Below, piece after piece: positions 20,788 to 33,815 of a stretch of DNA of 64,000 bases. A program made the translations under genes and the position numbers. Numbering within the stretch: the first letter of the stretch is position 1; every line of letters begins with the position of its first letter. This DNA comes from Ashinkailepas kermadecensis. Lineage: Eukaryota; Arthropoda; Thecostraca; Neolepadidae. The stretch spans positions 1 to 64,000 of the forward strand of contig JAOTOM010004675.1 of assembly GCA_034440615.1 (NCBI GenBank). The letters run 5' to 3'. Below the pieces are notes generated by a model. It made no database searches and was not told where the DNA came from. It saw nothing but the letters and a program-made list of their open reading frames with translations.

Positions 20788-20916
20788 GAGTGAATACCTG
20801 ATGTTCACCGACCACTTTCAATCACCGCGTTTCAATGTCACGTGTGCTCAGGTTTCATTCGTCGATTTCCCCCCGAAGTTTACAGAGTTTCTGGATGCCG
20901 ACCCCGGTCGGGGATG
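20788..20916 (+). CDS. Candidate internal exon, product unknown
   Basis: A pyrimidine-rich acceptor (AGCTTCCCCAACAG) precedes this 129-bp stretch and a good donor (GATG|GTAAGA) follows it. Between them one frame is open and reads like folded protein, with phrases SEYLMFTDHFQSPRFNV and FVDFPPKFTEFLDADPG. Entry is after one base of a codon and exit after two. I do not recognise the family. A 42-bp minisatellite starts about 100 bases downstream, in what would be the intron. A chance open stretch with good splice signals remains possible. Confidence 0.33.
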
Positions 20917-21017
20917 GTAAGACTCCCAAGGTCTTGGGTTCCTTGTGAAGCTGCTGGCCATTCACGCTGTTCACAGTTTGCGAGGTGGCCGTCGGTCGGC
21001 CGGCGCAGGGCCGACGC

Positions 21018-21295
21018 GTGCTGTGATGGCGGGCATCACCAGCCCACCACAGGGCCGCCGCGTGCTGTGATGGCGGGCATCACCAGCCCACCACAGGGCC
21101 GCCGCGTGCTGTGGTGGCGGGCATCACTAGCCCACCTCTGGATCGACATGTCCTGTGATGGCGGGCATCACCAGCCCACCACAGGGCCGGGGCGTGCTGT
21201 GATGGCGGGCATCACCAGCCCACCTCTGAGGCCTTGATGGCGGGGCGTACCGCCCCCCGCTGTGATGGCGGGCATCACCAGCCCACCACACCTTT
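21018..21295. repeat. 42-bp minisatellite, about six copies
   Basis: The core GTGATGGCGGGCATCACCAG is followed by CCCACC; two units carry CTCTGGATCG/CTCTGAGGCC variants in place of ACAGGGCCGC. The last unit is interrupted. Confidence 0.85.
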
Positions 21296-21394
21296 CACCG
21301 GCCGGCCAGGCGTGCGGCTGCATTTGGAGCACGCCTTCATGACCGGTGCACTTGCATGGCGCACCCCCAGGTGGTGGTCCGCATCGCGCGCCCA

Positions 21395-21470
21395 ATATGG
21401 GCGTCGTCACACCACACGCCCAGCACGGGCGCCGTCACACCACACGCCCATCACAGGGGCACACCGTCTC
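21395..21470. repeat. About 27-bp repeat, three copies
   Basis: CGTCACACCACACGCCCA-type units directly beside the 42-bp array. Confidence 0.6.
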
Positions 21471-21479
21471 ACCAGACTC

Positions 21480-23235
21480 CCATGACAGCAGCACACAGTC
21501 ACGCAGCGTGACGGGGCGCGCAGCCCCGAGGCCAGTGCGAAGGTCGACCACTGCATCAATGTGCATGTTGGCATTGTCGGAGTCAGGACCGAGCAGCCTT
21601 AACCGCATTTTGATCCATTAGAGCGCCTGCCGCTGTGCAGAGCAACAAACCAGCAGAACATGAGGACATTTCGAGGCTCAGTGGCACCGTTAATGATGCA
21701 TGTACGTGTGAACTGCTTTATGGATGCATAGCATCAGAAAAGTGTTGCGACAACTGCCGAGTAAAATTTCGCAAATTCTACTACTGTTCATATCAGGTGG
21801 GAACCTAAATTTCGAGGCCAGAGCACGGTTCTCAGCTAATAGCTCTTTACAACTATTTTCAGCCACTTAACATGGAGCTGAACACAAAGTCTGAACGAAG
21901 TGAGAAAAGCGCCCCTACTAGCTTCGGCTAGCTTCACGCCTAAATGGTGCCGGGTAAAAAGTAATTATTTTCGGTATTTCCAGCTTTGACAGATTCAAAA
22001 TTACAAACACCAAAGTTACAAACACTCACAAGCAGGTGCTGGTGATCAATGCACGGCTAGTTTAGAGTAAGGCAAAGAACGTAGGGCATACATTATGTTT
22101 ATTTTGCTTATCGAGTATGATCGAAGTGAATCAGTTGGAAAAACAACATTAAAACAAATATTTAGAAGGAGCGTTTTAAGAGAATATATTTGGGGAATAT
22201 TTTGAAGCCTACCTATGTTGACAAGGTAAATATGCATATCTCTGCTGCATGTGGGGAACAAGAAGAGAAGGTCACTAAGTAAAACTATCATAGACACATA
22301 CGACTCGTGGTACAAAGATTTCGATAATACCGACACAGATTGCACACACTTGCATTGTAGGGCAGTGTATCTAGAGTTTTGACTTGAATGAGTAGTTGCC
22401 TTAGCCAGGTGAATTATTTTAGAAACATCCAAGGTGATTGGGCTCGAGGGTAGCAGATGACTAAGGAGTTTTTCAAAAAAGTTCATGAAATAAACGTTCA
22501 TAAATCTAGCTTTCCGCCTGAAACATATTAGAAACATACTTATTTCAGTGGATGGTGGCGAAAAATACTAAGACATGCTGTTTTCGTATATATTGAATGC
22601 TTCAGAATTCACCAATCAGATCCATGTGCTGTTTTGCAGCATTTTCAACCGATATAGAATTGCACAGCGGAAGCTGCGTCCGCATTACCTTACTAAGCCT
22701 GCGTACTATGCTGCTGAACCAGTGCACCGTTTTTTCTACCTCATTTTCACTCTACATTTCTTAATTTTTGCTGGCTCCGAGATGCGGGATTGTGTGAGGT
22801 TAACGATGTAGCTCCAAGACCGAGAACCGTGCCAAGTTAGTGGAGCGACAATACTACATAGTATCAGGCAGGGATGGGTGATGGCTCCCTGAGCGTGCTG
22901 TCTAGCACGTTAGCACATTAGTCACCTTAGCAGTGCACTAGTCCACATACACTTTTGCATATCATGCCAAATGTACCTGGGTCCGGTCGGAGTCAAGCTA
23001 ATTAATAATTTAATTTAATTAAAATGCGTTGCATATATGACAGGCAGTTACTTTGCTCCAGTACTTGCCAGCGCCGACGCAAACACGGTGTGGGGTGAAC
23101 GAAAAGTTGAAAGCTCCCATGGATGATTGCATTGAGATGGGTGGGCATTGACCTCCGATTTACGTTGCTTGCCTGATAAATGAGTATCCTATCCGTGAGA
23201 GATGCATCGACCCATGAAAGGTTTGCATTGTTCAG
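21480..23235. other. No gene seen
   Basis: AT-rich stretch. Open frames at 22046-22537 (minus) and 22575-22811 (plus) have no recognisable domain. No repeat is apparent. Confidence 0.35.
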
Positions 23236-23239
23236 TCGG

Positions 23240-24160
23240 ACATATTTACCGTGGAAGGTGTACCGACCCAGAGGGGATGTACTGGCCTAGGAAGGGTGTA
23301 CTGGCACAGGAGTGCACTGACCTGGAGAGGTGCAACGACCATGGAAGGTTTGGTGACGCGGAATTGGTGTACTAACCCGAAGAGGTGCACTGACCCGGGA
23401 TGAGTGCACTGACCCGGGAGGGGTGCACTGATCCGTAGAGGTGCACTGACCCTGGATGAGTACTGACCCGGGAGGGGCGCACTGACCCGTAGAGGTGCAC
23501 TGACCCGGGATGAGTGCACTGACCCGGGAGGGGTGCACTGATCCGTAGAGGTGCAGTGACCCTGGATGAGTACCGACCCGGGAGGGGCGCACTGACCCGT
23601 AGAGGTGCACTGACCCGGGAGCGATGCACTGACCAGGGAAGGCTTAGTGGCCCGGGATGGATGTACTAACCCAAAGAGGTACACTGACCCGGGATGAGTG
23701 TACCGACCCGGGAGGGATGCACTAACCAGGGAAGGAGTGCATTGACCATGGAGTATGTACTATCAGGATGGGTGCACTGACCCGGGAGTGTGATGTCAGG
23801 AGGAGGCACACTGACCCGGGAGTGTGCTGATCAGGAGGGTTACACTGACCCGGGTGTGTGTACTGATCAGGAGGGAGTGCTGACCCTGGAATGTGATGAT
23901 CAGGAGGAGGTGAGCTGACATTGGAGTGTGATGATCAGGAGGGTTGCACTGACCTGGGAGTGTGTACTAAGCAGGAGGGATGCGCTGACCTGGGAGTGTG
24001 ATTATCAGGAGGGGTGCGTTAACTCAGGAACGTGCACTGACCCCGCTGACCCGGGAGGGACATGCAGACACGATGGGAGCATCGCACTGGCTCAGAAGTA
24101 GTGCACCGGCATAGAGATGTGATGCTGGCCCAGGAGGAAGGAGTTGACACACCCGGGAGG
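23240..24160. repeat. Degenerate minisatellite, about 20-24-bp units
   Basis: GTGCACTGACCCGGGAGGG-type units, with a larger block of about 116 bp repeated between about 23390 and 23620. Divergence rises toward 24160. Confidence 0.85.
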
Positions 24161-24189
24161 TGTGTGGTGGTCAGTGCTTAGTGGCCCAG

Positions 24190-24740
24190 ATACAGCCTCA
24201 GTGTGGTGACTCTGACTGGCAGAGGTGTGCTGACTCTGACTGGCAGAGGTGTGCTGACTCTGACTGGCAGAGGTGTGCTGACTCTGACTGGCAGATGTGT
24301 GCTGACTCTGACTGGCAGAGGTGTGCTGACTGACTGGCAGAGGTGTGCTGACTGACTGGCAGAGGTGTGCTGACTGACTGGCAGATGTGTGCTGACTAAC
24401 TGGCAGATGTGTGCTGACTGACTGGCAGAGGTGTGGTGACTCTGACTGGCAGATGTGTGCTGACTCTGACTGGCAGAGGTGTGCTGACTGACTGGCAGAT
24501 GTGTGCTGACTAACTGGCAGATGTGTGCTGACTGACTGGCAGAGGTGTAGTGACTCTGACTGGCAGAGGTGTGGTGACTAACTGGCAGAGGTGTGCTGAC
24601 TCTAACTGGCAGAGGTGTGCTGACTCTGACTGGCAGAGGAGTGCCGACTCTGACTGGCAGAGGTGAGCTGACTCTGACTGGCAGAGGTGTGCTGACTGAC
24701 TGGCAGAGGTGTGCTGATTCTGACTGGCAGAGGTGAGCTG
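24190..24740. repeat. 20/24-bp minisatellite
   Basis: Alternating 24-bp (CTGACTCTGACTGGCAGAGG-like) and 20-bp (lacking one CTGA) units. The array ends exactly where the candidate exon at 24743-24838 begins. Confidence 0.9.
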
Positions 24741-24742
24741 AC

Positions 24743-24838
24743 CTGAGACGTGTGCAGGGCCGAGTAGATGACCATAATCAGCAGAGCACCGCCGGTCCAT
24801 CCCAGCAGGAACATGCCTCCGCGCGAGGTGACCATCAT
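24743..24838 (-). CDS. Candidate transmembrane exon, minus strand
   Basis: On the minus strand the acceptor CCGTCTGTCGCAG is followed at once by ATGATG. The 96-bp open stretch (32 codons) encodes a short polar start, then GGMFLLGWTGGALLIMVIYS, a typical membrane segment, and ends ...CTCAG|GTCAGC. That donor is non-ideal (C at +3). An ATG followed by a signal-anchor-like helix would suit a type II membrane protein such as a Golgi enzyme, but no family is recognised. The reading frame stays open into the minisatellite, so the true exon end is uncertain. Confidence 0.35.
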
Positions 24839-24844
24839 CTGCGA

Positions 24845-27559
24845 CAGACGGTGCGCGCGTCACTGTGCTGACGTCGCAGCTGGAGCTGCAGGCCGACTGA
24901 CCCTGCGGCAGCCGCCGTCCGGCCGATACCGCGGCTGCCAGCGCTCGGCTCAGTTGCCCGCCGCCGCCGCCAGGTGGCTCGCCGTCGGCCGCCGCGCCGG
25001 CACCGCTGCCGGGCCGGCGAGCTGGACGGACGGCGGCCGACGGACCGCACTAGCACCACTCAAAGTTCGGCAAGTCCGTGAAATAAATTTGTCTTGCGGT
25101 GCGGTTGGTGAGTCATTTCTTCGTGTTGTGCAATCGGCCAATGAATACATTTTCGGAACTCTTATTCCACTTCCGAAAACAAACACGAAATAAAGCAGCA
25201 CGGACTGGCACACAGTTGTGAATGATGTCACCCAATCAGAAAGACCTTCATCGAATGGAAAGCAGTTAGCAATCAACAGACCTCCGAAATTGCTGTTATT
25301 GCTCTGACCTGCTGTTATTCGGAGCGATTTTGGTGGCTTCACCGGCTGGCCGAAGGCGTCCACGTCCTCCTATAATAACATATAATGAGTTCGGAGTACC
25401 AAGTATCGCTTGTTCCCTAGGAGAAACAATAGGACTCGATATACAGCCATAACAGTGCTAGAAAACGATTAGCAGCTTTTGACTGAACCATTAAGGCATA
25501 CAAATAAAGCCACGGTCTATGCGTAAAGCACCCCGGATGGTTGTGAAACTGCTTGTGAAGCCCACACCTGTGAAGACAAAGCTAAGCGCGCGAGCTATTT
25601 CACCTCCAACTAATTTCAAAAATGTAGGAGTGACCAATGACGTCGGCATCGCAGCTATGCCACAGCTTTGTCCTGTAGAAATTGTATGTGGTCTAAAATT
25701 GTTCAAGCTAGGCGTAATACTACCACAATTCGAAACTCTAGATAACAAATCAAATGGAATGAACGAAGCTGACCCAGAGACTCGCCCAGCATGTTAACTG
25801 CGGGGGCCGCGGCCCTCGTAGTCATGGCCCTGGCCCCAGCAGTCATAGGACCTTCCTCATTGATTTAGCATTACTGCGGGGGCCAGAGTCAGCTGGTCAG
25901 TGACGATGATCCCCGCAGTAGCCAGTGGACACGCCCCCACTCAAAATATTTGTAGACGAGTCCCTAAACTGACCGGTGACGTAACCAGAGCTTTGCGACG
26001 GAGTGGTAATTATTTATTTGACGCACATGCTCAAGGAGTTCCTCCAGCTCGAAGTAAACCCTCCAGCTTCAAGGGACGTACCCAGCTTCCAGAGGTCTCT
26101 CCTGTTCCCAATCAGACCTCAGAACTCCCCGGACTTCTCCATCGAGCTTAATTGAGACTATTTTCGGTGCACGAAGCACGCCGAAAATGGTCCCCGGCCG
26201 GAATGACAGGGACAGGCGGGGCTGAATCCTCATTAGCCCTCCGCGCTCTGGTTGCGCTACTGAAAATGCCAATTATATGTAATTCATTCGAACAAATTAA
26301 TATTATGGCTGATAATTTGATGATTACTCAGTTCCAGTACCGATTCAATTTTGTTTGCAATGACACACGAACAACCTTGCGGGCACAGTTCTTATTCATG
26401 TTCTTTGATATGTTCTTTATGTTCTTTCAATATTCTTTAATATTGTACAACGAATGCCTTGTGTATCTCTAGGAGGGAAAGCCGAGAACAGCTATTGAAG
26501 TTACACCAGATGGTAGTTTTGTCTTCAAGCGTAGTGCTTTGAAAGAACCTATCTACATCAATTCTTCCTCCTTCCACCTTAAGCTGCAAGTTCTATTAGT
26601 AATATTCTTAGTCTGAAACGTTTGCAAGTTTTGGAGAACTACTTGAGCGATAGGTAAAGCACCTGAGCAGTCGTCAGTTCTGCTTGTCGACAATGCATTG
26701 CCTGCTCGCCAGCTGTCGGTTAGATGGTCATTGTATTACAATCGCTTCAGCCAGGCAATGCACTTCAGTACTATGGTATGAGGAAAACGGTGCAATTAGT
26801 GTGGAGAGGAAGATAACTAGGGTAGGATGTGGGGCAGAGCAGGGAGCTTCCCAGTCATCACCCAGTATTTTACGAGAATCGGCTTCTCCAACCGTTCCTC
26901 ATCCAGATTATGACATTGTTATTTTCCGTACATACCCTAGGCTGTTTATTTTGCTATTTGTGACTCTTCCCAGATTACCATATCTGTTTCAAATACGCAA
27001 TATACTGTGGGAAAATTCAAGATTGCACACTGCATATCGAAGGGCTGCATACCGAGGAGTAAATGATAATCACCTGACGCCAGCCGCTCAAGGTGACGCG
27101 CTGATCACCATAACCTTCAACAGGAAAACAGAGCCAGCACTTCGTATGAGGCATCGAACAAAGCAGACTAAAACGCACAAGGGACGCCGCCCATAAAGAA
27201 ATAATCCTAAAATGCAAGGTGGTTTGAGATTGAAGTGCTTATTAAGTGTTCTATGCGTTGGATGGCGACAGCTGCCCACAATAGCACGGATAGGACAATC
27301 CAACACTTTTTTATCTCTCAGAATTTCACCAATCGAGAACACCTAAAAACTGACCTCGAGTGTTAAGCCCCTTGCATTTCCTGCTTGACTACTATTGCAA
27401 TTATTTGGTAGGAAAATTTAGCGTGGTGTGGTGGTGGGGTATATCAGCTTTTAATGATAATTCATAATAAACACAGGCCCCCCACCTACAAAAAAAGTTT
27501 CTTCCTAGTACTCGAATTGCTATAAGAGACATACACACACGCATAAAAACACACATATG

Positions 27560-27560
<1 letters not shown>
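24845..27560. other. No confident gene; GC-rich then AT-rich sequence
   Basis: 24845-25060 is GC-rich with CG-rich short repeats and could be a regulatory or CpG-rich stretch. The rest is AT-rich. The only protein-like piece is the LINE relic at 25490-25755. Confidence 0.35.
25490..25755 (-). pseudogene. Possible LINE pre-RT relic, minus strand
   Basis: A minus frame reads GIAAMPTSLVTPTFLKLVGG followed by EIARALSFVF. This resembles the G-x-D-x-I-P-x-x-L-L-K ... I-A-x-x-L-x-x-x-F-N stretch just upstream of the LINE reverse transcriptase core. Only about 80 residues survive, and the motif match is approximate. Confidence 0.35.

Positions 27561-27565
<5 letters not shown>

Positions 27566-27613
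<48 letters not shown>
27566..27613. repeat. (TA)n microsatellite
   Basis: Alternating TA tract next to the 3' side of the SINE-like segment at 27620-27870. Confidence 0.95.
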
Positions 27614-27619
<6 letters not shown>

Positions 27620-27621
<2 letters not shown>

Positions 27622-27870
27622 CATAGATATGTGATGTGTCCGTCGCTTCCGACCCGACAGAGCGGGAGGTGAGTGCTCCTGGATGCGCTACTGTACCGGC
27701 GAGCGCATGCTGTTGGTTGTGGCTTTACGACGCACTCAGCAGCTGAAGCCACATGGCGTCGCCTGCCTCTCACCCTGGCAGGAAGGGCGGGCACCGCGGG
27801 GAATCGAACTCCGTACCTCTGGCATGCCATACTCTCAGGCGCGCGCATGACGAACGTGGGCGGGTGGCGG
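27620..27870 (-). mobile_element. SINE-like element with (TA)n tail, minus strand
   Basis: On the minus strand a good B-box (GGAGTTCGATTCCCCG) lies about 40 bases after a weak A-box region. A body of about 180 bases follows and ends at the (TA)n tract, the same layout as at 6046-6326. Confidence 0.45.
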
Positions 27871-29678
27871 TAGTCGAGGTCGGCTGGGCTGTGCCGGCGG
27901 TGTGCGTGGCATGGTGTGATTGATGTTATCACATGGCGTCGGCGGCGGCCGCGGCTGACGGGGGGACGCGATGGATACGGCATGAGTGGAGGCCAAGGTG
28001 GACAGACGCATGGTGGCTGGGTAGGCGAGTGAAGTATATGAGGAATAGAAGATAAACGGTGGATAGAAAGAATGTACCTGAGCCAAGAAGGTAATTTGAT
28101 GAATATATGTCCTGATTGCCTGTCACAGTATGTATGCTATGATCAGATTCTTCTCACAACCTTTTATTTTTCTAATCACTCTTTTCGAAACTACCTCTAA
28201 TTGAAATCGCAGTTCATCGATGATAGCCATGTAATCTCTATCTTCTGACGTCCGTTAAGCCATGACATTTTCAAGGTTGTACACACAATCACTGTACCTA
28301 TTACACAATGTTGCACGATTACACTCGCTTGTCATAAATGGAAAAATATGACATATTCCGGGTTGCACGTATCATTAATTCGATTCAATATTGAAGTAAC
28401 ATCTTCAACATTTTGACCTCAGCCAAAAAGTTAACTTTGAATGCGTTCTTTTATATATGAAAAACATCACCATTTTCCCATTTCAACAAGCGATATGTGG
28501 ATGATATGTGTGGAAATTGAGAACGAGAAGCTCGAGGAATTCAAGTTGGAAATGGAGACGAATTATGTTCTTAAGTTCAGGTATCAATTAGTCTTGCAGC
28601 AAATATTTTCCTAGACGTGAGCGAACTTCTAGGAAGAGTCATGACCTAGGTCCATACAAAAAAGACCAACAGTGAAATCCTTAAACCCGCCAAGTCAAGA
28701 CAGACAGACAGGTGCAACACGACATGGTTACGATCAGCCAAATGCTACTCAACAATTACTACTCTTCCAAATCAATCGGATATGAAACAAAAATATGCCC
28801 TGACCATTGTTTTCCTTCCGAAAACCAAGCAAATTGTAGCTTACAACATGGTGAGAACTTGAAACTTTTCTACAAAAATCAAATTCGTCCTGCCTAGAAC
28901 TTATATAACGGATGAACGAGCATTGAAACATATAATTACGCACAACATAAAACTATAATCCATGGTGCCAAGATTGAATCGATCATATCTTATTAAGCAC
29001 GAAAAGCATCCAGCCCCATCGCGAGGAACAGCCAATTGAGGGAGCCAGAGTTAAGAACCGCAGATGTAACGTGCAAATGTACATGCTCTTTCGGAGATTA
29101 CGAGCTCCGTAACAGTGCATGCTAGATCGGTCGCATACAACGACCGCATCGAGACGCTTGCTATCTGCGGTCCGGTTCACCGCTCAACCCTATGGAGGAG
29201 CACGGCCGTCGACTAGCCAGGCCAGACCTGCACGAAAACACTACGATCCTGGCCCGCGAGTGAAACCAGGGCGACTCCAAATTCTGGAAGCTTGTTAATT
29301 CGTAATGTGGTGCCCACCATGAACACCCAACTAGAATACCAGAGGAGCTTAGCTGGATTATTTTGCGTGGCCTTCAATATTGAGCCAAACTAATGATGCC
29401 TGAAATGTGTTTTACTTGTATATTGATCACAAACAAACGCAATTGGCGTTATCTAACAGGTAGTGCAATTTGTATGTAACCTTCGAAGTTAAATTTCGGT
29501 TGCCAAAACGTCGCAAGATTTATAATACATTGCTACGTCATCTGCGACCTGCTATTTCAATCCGAGACGGTTTCAAAAAGAGTGATAAGAAAGAAAGATG
29601 AAGAAATTGATTACTAATATGTGTGCGGTCAAAGTTATTCAAGGATGCCCGAACGAAGAATTGCTTCCTGAGTTTGTA
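27871..29678. other. No gene seen
   Basis: AT-rich intergenic or intronic sequence without a recognisable coding region or repeat. Confidence 0.4.

Positions 29679-29738
<60 letters not shown>
29679..29738. repeat. (TA)n microsatellite
   Basis: Alternating TA tract with one TTTA interruption. Confidence 0.95.
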
Positions 29739-29740
<2 letters not shown>

Positions 29741-30954
29741 TTCCGCACGAGTTTCGCCGTGAAGATATCGGCCGATAAACACGCCATATGCGCACGGTAT
29801 TGCACAGCGCTCATACATGCTGAAATCAACCCAATCCGCCTCCTCCCTGCCCCCACCCATCCCAATCGAAAGCGATGCTAAATGTGTTGCTGAGAGACGG
29901 ATTCAACGAGGAAATCAAGCTAGATGCACACTGATCAGAAACCAGACAGACTACCCTATCACGAATTCGTCACCTAACCAATTTTAATAAGCAACAGGCG
30001 ACATGGTAAGCAAAATATTGGTATCTATAAATAACGGAAATAATGGATTGTGGTGCAACGACTGCCCCTCGAACAGGAAGCATTTTCTACACAGTCGCTT
30101 CACCCGGCAACATCCGGTTTCACGCTTAGATAATGGCTTCAGTCACGTTGTATGCGCAGACCGACATGCTACCATGCACGCAAAAAGGACTTTCATCGCT
30201 TAATAACTGCGACTAAGCAATGCAAAATAATGGTAGACGAATTGCAACATCTCTACCGTCAGGAAGGCAAAACGTTATTTTATTCCCTGATGTGGAATGT
30301 TGAAACTAAATAAAACAGCGCTTCAGATAAAATACTAGGTAGACTGTAGTTGCGGTGAGGAGAGCATGAAGCGCTACGGCGTCGGGCATCGAGGCGGCAA
30401 ACGTGCATGCTATACGTGCTCATCACGTGCAGGCTCATCCAAGCAAAGCCTGACTCGGCACAGCGCAACGCGTGTTGCTGTCGGGTAGCCGCCTCGACTT
30501 CCTGTTTTGGCAGTGTCACCCGCCGACCACCAAACAACGAGACGCTGTGACTGCACAGTGAACGTCTCGCGCCGCTCCACCACCAGCTGTCTTCTACGGG
30601 CGCAGAGCGAAACGTCAATCTAAAGAAAACCACATCCAGACCGCGGAGCGAGATGCCGGCTGGGGACGGCCAGGTTCAGGCGCGATCCGCTCAGACGCGC
30701 CTGACTGACGGTCGGACGACGGTCCGACCTCCTGGGCGGTCCGACGGACGTCCGATCGTCAGTTCCGTCCGTTCCCATGGCGACCGCGGCGCGCGCCACA
30801 GCCGAGACCGGCCGGCGGCGGCCGCATGCCGTCGCCGTGTCCCTGAGGCCGCCGCTGGCGCTGTGCAGCTCCGCCGCGTCCGGCCATGGTCCGTTGTGAA
30901 AGTGGCGTTGCCTAACTAGCCGGCACGGTACTGGGCCCTGCAGTGTACGGCCGC
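29739..30954. other. No confident gene; GC-rich end
   Basis: 30640-30950 is GC-rich. Read on the minus strand it has an acceptor-like CTGCAG at about 30940 and an ATG in a strong context (GGACCATGGCC), but the frame after it is short and low in complexity. I do not call a gene. Confidence 0.3.
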
Positions 30955-33815
30955 CGTGTGCACACCACGGCGCCGAGGCGGGCGCGGGGCGTGGGAGGGT
31001 GATGGGAGGGTGCCACCACGGCACGGAGACGGGCGCGGGGCGTGGGAGGGTGATGGGCAGGGTGCCACCACGGCACGGAGACGGGCGCGGGGCGTGGGAG
31101 GGTGATGGGCAGGGTGCCACCACGGCACGGAGACGGGCGCGGGGCGTGGGAGGGTTCCACCACGGCACAGAGACGGGCGCGGGGCGTGGGAGGGTGATGG
31201 GCAGGGTGCCACCACGGCACGGAGACGGGCGCGGGGCGTGGGAGGGTGATGGGCAGGGTGCCACCATGGCACGGAGACGGGCGCGGGGCGTGGGAGGGTG
31301 ATGGGCAGGGTGCCACCACGGCACGGAGACGGGCGCGGGGCGTGGGAGGGTGATGGGGAGGGTGCCACCACGGCACGGAGACGGGCGCGGGGCGTGGGAG
31401 GGTGATGGGGAGGGTGCCACCACGGCACGGAGACGGGCGCGGGGCGTGGGAGGGTGATGGGGAGGGTGCCACCACGGCACGGAGACGGGCGCGGGGCGTG
31501 GGAGGGTGATGGGGAGGGTGCCACCACGGCACGGAGACGGGCGCGGGGCGTGGAGGGTGATGGGAGGGTTCCACCACGGCACAGAGACGGGCGCGGGGCG
31601 TGGGAGGGTTCCACCACGGCACAGAGACGGGCGCGGGGCGTGGGAGGGTGATGGGCAGGGTGCTACCACGGCACGGAGATGGGCGCGGGGCGTGGGAGGG
31701 TGATGGGAGGGTTCCACCACGGCACGGAGACGGGCGCGGGGCGTGGGAGGGTTCCACCACGGTACAGAGACGGGCGCGGGGCGTGGGAGGGTGATGGGCA
31801 GGGTGCCACCACGGCACGGAGACGGGCGCGGGGCGTGGGAGGGTGATGGGAGGGTTCCACCACGGCACGGAGACGGGCGCGGGGCGTGGGAGGGTGATGG
31901 GCAGGGTGCCACCACGGCACGGAGACGGGCGCGGGGCGTGGGAGGGTGATGGGAGGGTTCCACCACGGCACGGAGACGGGCGCGGGGCGTGGGAGGGTGC
32001 CACCACGGCACAGAGACGGGCGCGGGGCGTGGGAGGGTGCCACCACGGCACAGAGACGGGCGCGGGGCGTGGGAGGGTGCCACCACGGCACAGAGACGGG
32101 CGCGGGGCGTGGGAGGGTGCCACCACGGCACAGAGACGGGCGCGGGGCGTGGGAGGGTGATGGGCAGGGTGCCACCACGGCACGGAGACGGGCGCGGGGC
32201 GTGGGAGGGTGATGGGCAGGGTGCCACCACGGCACGGAGACGGGCGCGGGGCGTGGGAGGGTGCCACCACGGCACAGAGACGGGCGCGGGGCGTGGGAGG
32301 GTGATGGGCAGGGTGCCACCACGGCACGGAGACGGGCGCGGGGCGTGGGAGGGTGATGGGCAGGGTGCCACCACGGCACGGAGACGGGCGCGGGGCGTGG
32401 GAGGGTTCCACCACGGCACAGAGACGGGCGCGGGGCGTGGGAGGGTGATGGGCAGGGTGCCACCACGGCACGGAGACGGGCGCGGGGCGTGGGAGGGTGA
32501 TGGGAGGGTTCCACCACGGCACGGAGACGGGCGCGGGGCGTGGAGGGTGATGGGCAGGGTGCCACCACGGCACGGAGACGGGCGCGGGGCGTGGGAGGGT
32601 GCCACCACGGCACAGAGACGGGCGCGGGGCGTGGGAGGGTGATGGGCAGGGTGCCACCACGGCACGGAGACGGGCGCGGGGCGTGGGAGGGTGCCACCAC
32701 GGCACAGAGACGGGCGCGGGGCGTGGGAGGGTGATGGGCAGGGTGCCACCACGGCACGGAGACGGGCGCGGGGCGTGGGAGGGTGCCACCACGGCACAGA
32801 GACGGGCGCGGGGCGTGGGAGGGTGATGGGCAGGGTGCCACCACGGCACGGAGACGGGCGCGGGGCGTGGGAGGGTGCCACCACGGCACAGAGACGGGCG
32901 CGGGGCGTGGGAGGGTGATGGGCAGGGTGACACCACGGCACGGAGACGGGCGCGGGGCGTGGGAGGGTGATGGGCAGGGTGCCACCACGGCACGGAGACG
33001 GGCGCGGGGCGTGGGAGGGTTCCACCACGGCACAGAGACGGGCGCGGGGCGTGGGAGGGTGATGGGCAGGGTGCCACCACGGCACGGAGACGGGCGCGGG
33101 GCGTGGGAGGGTGATGGGAGGGTTCCACCACGGCACGGAGACGGGCGCGGGGCGTGGGAGGGTGATGGGCAGGGTGCCACCACGGCACGGAGACGGACGC
33201 GGGGCGTGGGAGGGTTCCACCACGGCACAGAGACGGGCGCGGGGCGTGGGAGGGTGATGGGCAGGGTGCCACCACGGCACGGAGACGGGCGCGGGGCGTG
33301 GGAGGGTGATGGGCAGGGTGCCACCACGGCACGGAGACGGGCGCGGGGCGTGGGAGGGTTCCACCACGGCACAGAGACGGGCGCGGGGCGTGGGAGGGTT
33401 CCACCACGGCACAGAGACGGGCGCGGGGCGTGGGAGGGTTCCACCACGGCACAGAGACGGGCGCGGGGCGTGGGAGGGTGATGGGCAGGGTGCCACCACG
33501 GCACAGAAACGGGCGCGGGGCGTGGGAGGGTGATGGGCAGGGTGCCACCACGGCACAGAGACGGGCGCGGGGCGTGGGAGGGTGATGGGCAGGGTGCCAC
33601 CACGGCACAGAGACGGGCGCGGGGCGTGGGAGGGTGATGGGCAGGGTGCCACCACGGCACAGAGACGGGCGCGGGGCGTGGGAGGGTGATGGGCAGGGTG
33701 CCACCACGGCACGGAGACGGGCGCGGGGCGTGGGAGGGTGATGGGCAGGGTGCCACCACGGCACGGAGGTGCGCACGGGAGCGGGGCGGGCACGAGGCGT
33801 GGGAGGGTGATGGGC
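30955..33815. repeat. GC-rich 52/40-bp satellite with 92-bp higher-order unit
   Basis: About sixty units share CACCACGGCAC(G/A)GAGACG and GGCGCGGGGCGTGGGAGGGT. Long units (52 bp) carry GATGGGCAGGG; short ones (40 bp) lack it; 51-bp and other variants occur. At about 32600-32920 long and short units alternate strictly, making a 92-bp repeat. The minus strand has no stop in any frame for most of the array, giving frames up to 1,071 residues of Pro/Arg-rich repeat. I attribute these to composition, not to a gene. Confidence 0.95.

Noticed and set aside
30640..30950. First exon with strong start-codon context (GGACCATGGCC, minus strand)
   Set aside because: The frame is short and low in complexity, with no downstream exon visible.
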